DNA of 64,000 nt. It comes from Nectonema munidae. Its lineage: Eukaryota > Nematomorpha > Nectonematoida > Nectonematidae. A program made the position numbers and the translations under genes. Where the stretch lies: the NCBI GenBank assembly GCA_030549495.1, contig JAUIRK010000119.1, positions 186,001 through 250,000 of the forward strand. Reading direction: 5' to 3'. Under the pieces are notes generated by a model, which did no database searches, was not told the DNA's origin, and saw only the letters and a list, made by a program, of their open reading frames with translations. This document shows, piece by piece, positions 58,755-64,000 of the stretch (position 1 is the first letter of the stretch; every line of letters begins with the position of its first letter).

Positions 58755-58805
58755 GAATGTACAAAGCATTGCTGATGAGCCTTTGTTAGGCGAAACATGC
58801 CCTGC
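58755..58805 (+). ncRNA. Hammerhead ribozyme-like motif
   Basis: The conserved core is present: CTGATGA at 58772-58778, a stem II of GCC/GGC with a 7-base loop (58779-58791), and GAAA at 58792-58795. Upstream, ATGT (58757-58760) can pair with ACAT (58795-58798) as stem III. A at 58761 would be the cleavage residue of a GUA triplet. CAA/TTG (58762-58764 with 58769-58771) closes a 4-base loop as stem I. Stems I and III are short. Such motifs are known in Penelope-like retroelements and retrozymes. Activity is not shown by the sequence. Confidence 0.5.
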
Positions 58806-58825
58806 TACACGTTGTATGTTTTAAT

Positions 58826-59050
58826 CACTTATATAATATGACTTAGATGATACAGTAACTTTAGCAAAATTGTCCTACCGCTACAATATGCCTTGACTTA
58901 ATGCTTAAAAACCAAAATTCATTTAAGAAAATAATTAGCAAAGAAATACTGGAAGTAGAATTTATTTTCAAGTTATTGTTTGAGAGGTTTGATTAATTTT
59001 CATAAAAATAAACATCACTACTACTACATTAAGCATACTTAAAAATTAAT
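58826..59050. repeat. TTAA-family element, fragment right of the insertion
   Basis: Words such as caaagaaatactggaagtaga, gaggtttgattaattttcat and aaacatcactactac correspond to 55770-55900 of the complete element. Confidence 0.5.
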
Positions 59051-59066
59051 ATATATATATATATAT

Positions 59067-60564
59067 ATCTCCAACCTATATATTACGATGATTCTTCTCC
59101 AACCTGTATTCTACGATGATTCATCTCCAAAATATATACTACAATGATTCATCTCCAACCTGTATACTACGATAATTCATCTCCAACCTGTATACTACGA
59201 TGATTCATCTTTAACCTGTATACTACGATGGTTTCTATTCCATGTACAAATAACTAGGGAGACAATGTTTAACTTTCAGTTCACATTCTGCTAGATGTAA
59301 GATTTGATATACCTCATTCGGGGAGACGATGCTACATAAGTTATTACCTATAAACATTATACCTTTATACTACGATGGTTCATCTCCAACCTGTATACCG
59401 CGATAATTCATATAAGAATCTCCAACCTGTTTACAAAGATAATTCATCTCCAAACTATCAGTTCATATTTTGCTACCCGATGTACAAGATTTGATATACT
59501 CTCATTCGGGGAGAGGATGTTAGATAAGTTATTAATTTTTTCACGATATTAAAATAATATATTTTATCAAATAATCAAAATAAAATTCTTTTTAAAAAAT
59601 CAAAAAATATCAAACTTTCTGTTCATATTTTGCTACCTCATACGATGTTACAAAAGTTATTACCTATACTTTGCAATTTGCACGATTTTAAATATTATAT
59701 TTGTCGAATAATCAAAGAATCGAAAAATGTTCAAATCAAAAAATATTTATTCTTTTTAAATATATCGTTGGCTCCCCTTACTTTTAGTTTCGTATGTGCA
59801 TAATTTGATAAAAATTAATTATTAAAGACTAGGTTTATCTTTCAATTTTAAAAGTAAGGGGAGCCAACGATATATTTAAAAAGAATAAATATTTTTTGAT
59901 TTGAACATTTTTCGATTCTTTGATTATTCGACAAATATAATATTTAAAATCGTGCAAATTGCAAAGTATAGGTAATAACTTTTATAACATCGTATGAGGT
60001 AGCAAAATATGAACAGAAAGTTTGATATTTTTTGATTCTTTGATAAAAGAATTTTATTTTGATTATTTGATAAAATATATTATTTAATATCGTGAAAAAA
60101 TTAATAACTTATCTAACATCCTCTCCCCGAATGAGGTATATCAAATCTTACATCTAGCAAAATATGAACTGATAGGTTGGAGATGAATTATCGCGGTATA
60201 CAGGTTGGAGATGAACCAATGAATTATCGCGGTATACAGGTTGGAGATGAACCATCGTAGTATAAAGGTATAATGTTTATAAGTAATAACTTATGTAGCA
60301 TCGTCTCCCCGAATGAGGTATATCAAATCTTACATCTAGCAGAATGTGAACTGAAAGTTAAACATTGTCTCCCTAGTTATTTGTACATGGAATAGAAACC
60401 ATCGTAGTATACAGGTTAAAGATGAATCATCGTAGTATACAGGTTGGAGATGAATTATCGTAGTATACAGGTTGGAGATGAATCATTGTAGTATATAGTT
60501 TGGAGATGAATCATCGTAGAATACAGGTTGGAGAAGAATCATCGTAATATACGGGTTGGAGATA
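59067..60564. repeat. 1.5 kb near-perfect palindrome with minisatellite arms
   Basis: The left arm (59067-59786) and right arm (59849-60564) are inverted copies, with a 62-bp spacer. The outer parts of both arms contain about five to six copies of a 28-bp unit, ctgtatactacgatgattca plus tctccaac. The inner parts share unique sequence up to gctccccttactttta. There are only a few differences, mostly one small indel near 59570/60040 and an extra minisatellite unit in the right arm. No coding sequence or clear TIR element terminus was found. Confidence 0.9.
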
Positions 60565-60605
60565 ACACGCAAGTTGTCTACCCGCGTTCAACCGTACAGG
60601 TTATG

Positions 60606-60780
60606 AGAATATATCATTAAATATTAGAGAAGAGTTTTCTAAACTCTTTATACTGAAAAAATATTTCTTCAATATACAAATAAATTTAGATGAGAATATA
60701 TCATTACATATTAGAGAAGAGTTTTCTAAACTCTTTATACTGAAAAAAATATTTCTTCAATATACAAATAAATTTAGATT
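60606..60780. repeat. Tandem duplication, 87-bp unit, two copies
   Basis: gagaatatatcatta, agagaagagttttctaaact, ctttatactgaaaaa and caatatacaaataaattt occur in both units with almost no change. Confidence 0.85.
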
Positions 60781-61990
60781 CTGAAAGTAGAGTCGCTTTA
60801 TAATTGGCCTGGAAATTGTCACAGAATATAGGTAAAAATTTATCCAAATGAAAAAAGCTTTAGTTTAAAATGCATCCCTTATCTCCTTAAATTTAATGCA
60901 GTAAACAATAATAAAAATAATATTTATCCAAAACATATTTTTTCGAATCAAAGTGTAAATCAAACCCGCATTTAAATTTTGGTTGATTAATTCAAAATCT
61001 ACAAATAAATTTAGATTCTGAGAATAGAGTCGCTTTATAATTGTGTTAGAAATTATCACATAATATAGGTAAAATTTGTCCAAATGAAAGGAGCTTTAGT
61101 TTAAAATGCATTCCTTATAAAGGTTGTATCTAATCTAAATAAAAGTAGACTATGATTATCCAACAAAACTCATTATTTCTTCAATGTGGATGTCGAAAAT
61201 TATAATTATTTTATAAAAATATAGAAATAAATTTAGGATTAAAGTGAAAAAAAATAAATTCGTGAGATTACTTATTGATAAAAATTGATTAAAACACATA
61301 TTTTGATCTATTTATCTTCTCTTTAAAAATTTATATGCAATAAACAATAATAAAATAATATTTATCCAAAACATATTTTTTTCGAATCAAAGTGTAAATC
61401 AAACCCGCACTTCAAAAGAAGTAAAAAAATAATGTTAATATATAAAAAACTGAAAACTAAAATGATTTTATAAAAATCTAAAAATAAATAGTGGACTACG
61501 ATTATCCAACAAAACTGGTACATTCGATCTATATTTTTCACTTCAAAAATAATTTTAAATTTATTAGAAAAAGATTATACTGACCAATAAAAAAAACGAA
61601 GGTTAATTTATAAAAAAAATGGAAAAACTAATACTATTTTATAAAAATCTACAAATAAATTTAGATTCTGAGAGTAGAGTCGCTTTATAATTGTACTGGA
61701 AATTATCACATAATATAGGTAAAAATTTGTCATAATGAAAGGAGCTTTAGTTTAAAATGCATCCCTTATCTGCTAATTAATGGTATGAAGCCCATGGAAA
61801 ATAAAAACAGTAAAATGGCATTTCTTAAGTACTTATGATATAAGTAATGTATTCTGAAAGGCCATAAAAAATGCTTTAATTTGGTATATCGCATGATGCA
61901 TTTTGTTGAGAAATGTGAAAGTTATAAGTGTTTTAATATTTGACTAAGATTTAAGCTAGGAACACTACAAATAAACTAAGCGTACACTAG
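60781..61990. repeat. Interspersed local repeats around a gagtcgctttataattg block
   Basis: The block gagtcgctttataattg followed by gaaatt.tcaca.aatataggt and ggagctttagtttaaaatgc occurs at about 60790, 61026 and 61678. A second block, aacaataataaaa.taatatttatccaaaacata, occurs at about 60904 and 61344. The mosaic suggests repeated duplication. The open frame on the minus strand at 60865-61083 is contained in these repeats. Confidence 0.7.
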
Positions 61991-62009
61991 CCCGATAAAA
62001 TAAACCACA

Positions 62010-62500
62010 CACGCGTGCTAAAGATGTGGTGAAGCGTATGCGAGATAAGAATCCACTGCGCTCACAAACGCGTAATGCAACATGTGTTAATCTTTCTTCG
62101 CATAGTTATGCTCTAAAATCAATCAATAATGTAATTATCTTCGCACACTGTCGGTATAAATATAACGAATGCCCTTCGTTAAAAATTAAGGTTGTATCTA
62201 AACTAAATAAAAGTAGACTACGATTATCCAACAAAACTCGTACATTCAATCGACAAAACCACACACGCGTGCAGAATTCACTGCGCTCACAAACGCGTAA
62301 TGCAAAATGTGTTCATCTTTCTTCGCATAATTATGCTCTAAAATCAATCAATAATGTGATTTATTCTTCGCACACTGTCGGTATAATTTTTAACGAATGC
62401 CCTTCGTTAAAAATTAGAAAGGTTGTATCTAAACTAAATAAAAGTAGACTACGATTATCAAACAAAACTCTTACATTTAATCGACATTTTTCACTTGAAA
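62010..62500. repeat. Tandem duplication, about 200-bp CpG-bearing unit
   Basis: accacacacgcgtgc, cactgcgctcacaaacgcgt, catctttcttcgcata-type, ctctaaaatcaatcaataat, cttcgcacactgtcggtat and aacgaatgcccttcgttaaa occur twice in the same order. The second unit lacks about 35 bp near its start. The 164-residue open frame over both units (62026-62520) is internally duplicated and looks like no protein I know, so it is treated as repeat. CpG content is far above the surroundings. Confidence 0.75.
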
Positions 62501-62544
62501 AAAAATTTAAAATTTATTAGAAAAATATTATACTGACCTCTACT

Positions 62545-63960
62545 GACCCATAAAAAGTAAAAAATATATATTAATTTTCGACAGTTTTATTTAACTATAA
62601 CATTTTAAAATGTTAAAACCCATATTCTACCTTTGTGAATATAAAATTTTGAAGAAATAATATATAAACTCATCACGTTAATTATTGGTATTTTTTGAAA
62701 CTAGATAAAAGTTGACTGACCTCACATAAAAGCGGATTTTGAAAAAATAAAAATATATTTATTTGTAAAACCTAACGTATTTTACCCACAAAGAGTATAG
62801 CTTCAAATCTTGTACATTCGATCAACATTTTTCACTTCAAAAATAATTTTAAATTTATTAGAAAAACATTATACTGACCTATACTACTGACCCATAAAAA
62901 GTAAAAAATATATATTAATTTTCGACAGTTTTCTTCAACTATGAAATTTTAAAATGTAAAAAATCATATTTTACCTTTGTGAATATAAAATATTGAAAAA
63001 ATATTATATAAATTAAGAACGTTAATTATTATTGGTATTTTTTGAAACTAGATAAAACTTGACTGACCTCACATAAAAGCAGATTTTGGAAAAATGAAAA
63101 TATATTTATTTGTATAACCTAGCCTATGTTAACCACAAAGAGTATACCTTTCCAATGATACCATTTTCATTTAATTTTTTTTTTAAAAAAGACACATTAT
63201 GCTTAAACAAAAAGGTGGTCCGTAATTTTTTCAAAAATTTAGACAAAATTTTTCGAAGTAATGTCCATTTATTAAAATTTTTTAAAACTTTTGCAAAAAT
63301 TAATTATTCTAGAGTATGTAGCAAACGATAAGCTTTCTAATGATATATATATCATAAAAAAGAAATATTGAAAAACAGTTGAATTCTTTCTTCAAATCAA
63401 ACAAGTAAAAATTTCCAAAAAGTAGTAAAGTAAAAAATATATATTAATTTTCGACAGTTTTCTTCAACTATGAAATTTTAAAATGTAAAAAATCATATTT
63501 TACCTTTGTGAATATAAAATATTGAAAAAATATTATATAAATTAAGAACGTTAATTATTATTGGTATTTTTTGAAACTAGATAAAACTTGACTGACCTCA
63601 CATAAAAGCAGATTTTGGAAAAATGAAAATATATTTATTTGTATAACCTAGCCTATGTTAACCACAAAGAGTATACCTTTCCAATGATATCATTTTCATT
63701 CAATTTTTTTTAAAAATCTTCACATTATGCGTAAACAAAAAGGTGGTCCGTAATTTTTTCAAAAATTTAGACAATATTTTTCGAAGTAAAGTCCATTTAT
63801 TAAAATTTGTTAAAACTTTTGCAAAAATAAATTATTCTAGAGTATGTAGCAAACGATAAGCTTTCTAATGATATATATATCATGAAAAAGAAATATTGAA
63901 AAACAGTTGAATTCTTTCTTCAAATCAAACAAGTAAAAATTTTCAAAAAGTAGTATTGGT
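62545..63960. repeat. Tandem duplication, 529-bp unit, with a third partial copy
   Basis: attaattttcgacagtttt recurs at about 62571, 62915 and 63444. The last two units are 529 bp apart and almost identical, sharing aaactagataaaacttgact, ccacaaagagtatacc and aaaaggtggtccgtaatttt. The first, at 62545-62790, is a shorter, more diverged copy. The unit runs up to the right edge of the window and may continue. Confidence 0.85.
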
Positions 63961-64000
63961 AGTATTAGTATTATTATTATTATATATTACATAAACATTT

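Noticed and set aside
62026-62520. A real 164-residue protein
   Set aside because: It consists of two imperfect copies of the same DNA unit, has no recognisable domain, and the frame is kept only because the indel is a multiple of three.

Overview
The window is AT-rich (about 70% A+T by eye) animal nuclear DNA and consists almost entirely of broken transposable elements. Spliceosomal-type introns, tRNA-derived SINEs, LINEs with endonuclease and reverse transcriptase domains, several hAT lineages and several piggyBac lineages point to an invertebrate. A transposon-rich arthropod, for example a parasitic copepod such as a sea louse, would fit, but no gene here settles the species. There is no bacterial-type operon, CRISPR array, rRNA or intact tRNA, and I found no LTR retroelement, Polinton or viral gene.

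Layout. 1-9 kb: a nest of hAT elements. A 3.1 kb non-autonomous hAT (682-3806) carries three smaller insertions and a SINE. A ZNF862-like hAT transposase (4.36-7.98 kb) is split by a second hAT of another lineage (5239-7102). 9-17.2 kb: a LINE on the minus strand is cut by a 6 kb TIR element (9577-15556) that carries a higher-order satellite, and again by a SINE with a 13-bp duplication. 17.2-19.8 kb: arms of a TTAA-type repeat family flank a minus-strand transposase-like gene that is interrupted by a small MITE. 21-31.6 kb: minus-strand exon candidates, probably from a host gene, lie between a hAT (21681-22775) and a piggyBac element (24882-27982). 31.7-37 kb: mostly featureless AT-rich DNA with a truncated hAT and a tRNA-like SINE. 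37.5-49.6 kb: LINE fragments in both orientations, four piggyBac remnants, a hAT, two hAT MITEs, a further exon candidate at 43.7-44.0 kb and a second copy of the 682-3806 hAT family. 51.4-52.3 kb: LINE reverse transcriptase. 53446-56851: a complete TTAA-flanked element with two unrelated minisatellites. 58.4-64 kb: a SINE, a hammerhead-like ribozyme motif, a 1.5 kb near-perfect palindrome and a series of tandem duplications.

How it fits together. The order of insertion can be read from target-site duplications and from paralogous empty sites inside the window: LINE, then 6 kb TIR element and SINE; hAT A, then hAT B; hAT family copies, then four different inserts. The best candidates for something undescribed are the 6 kb TIR element with its higher-order satellite, the TTAA family that may carry its own transposase-like gene and its own minisatellites, the 1.5 kb palindrome, and the hammerhead-like motif. 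The most likely host coding sequence is the set of minus-strand exons between 21.0 and 44.0 kb, two of which (23710-23996 and 21001-21188) share a split codon across an intron filled with transposons. All functional calls come from motif reading by eye, without database searches.
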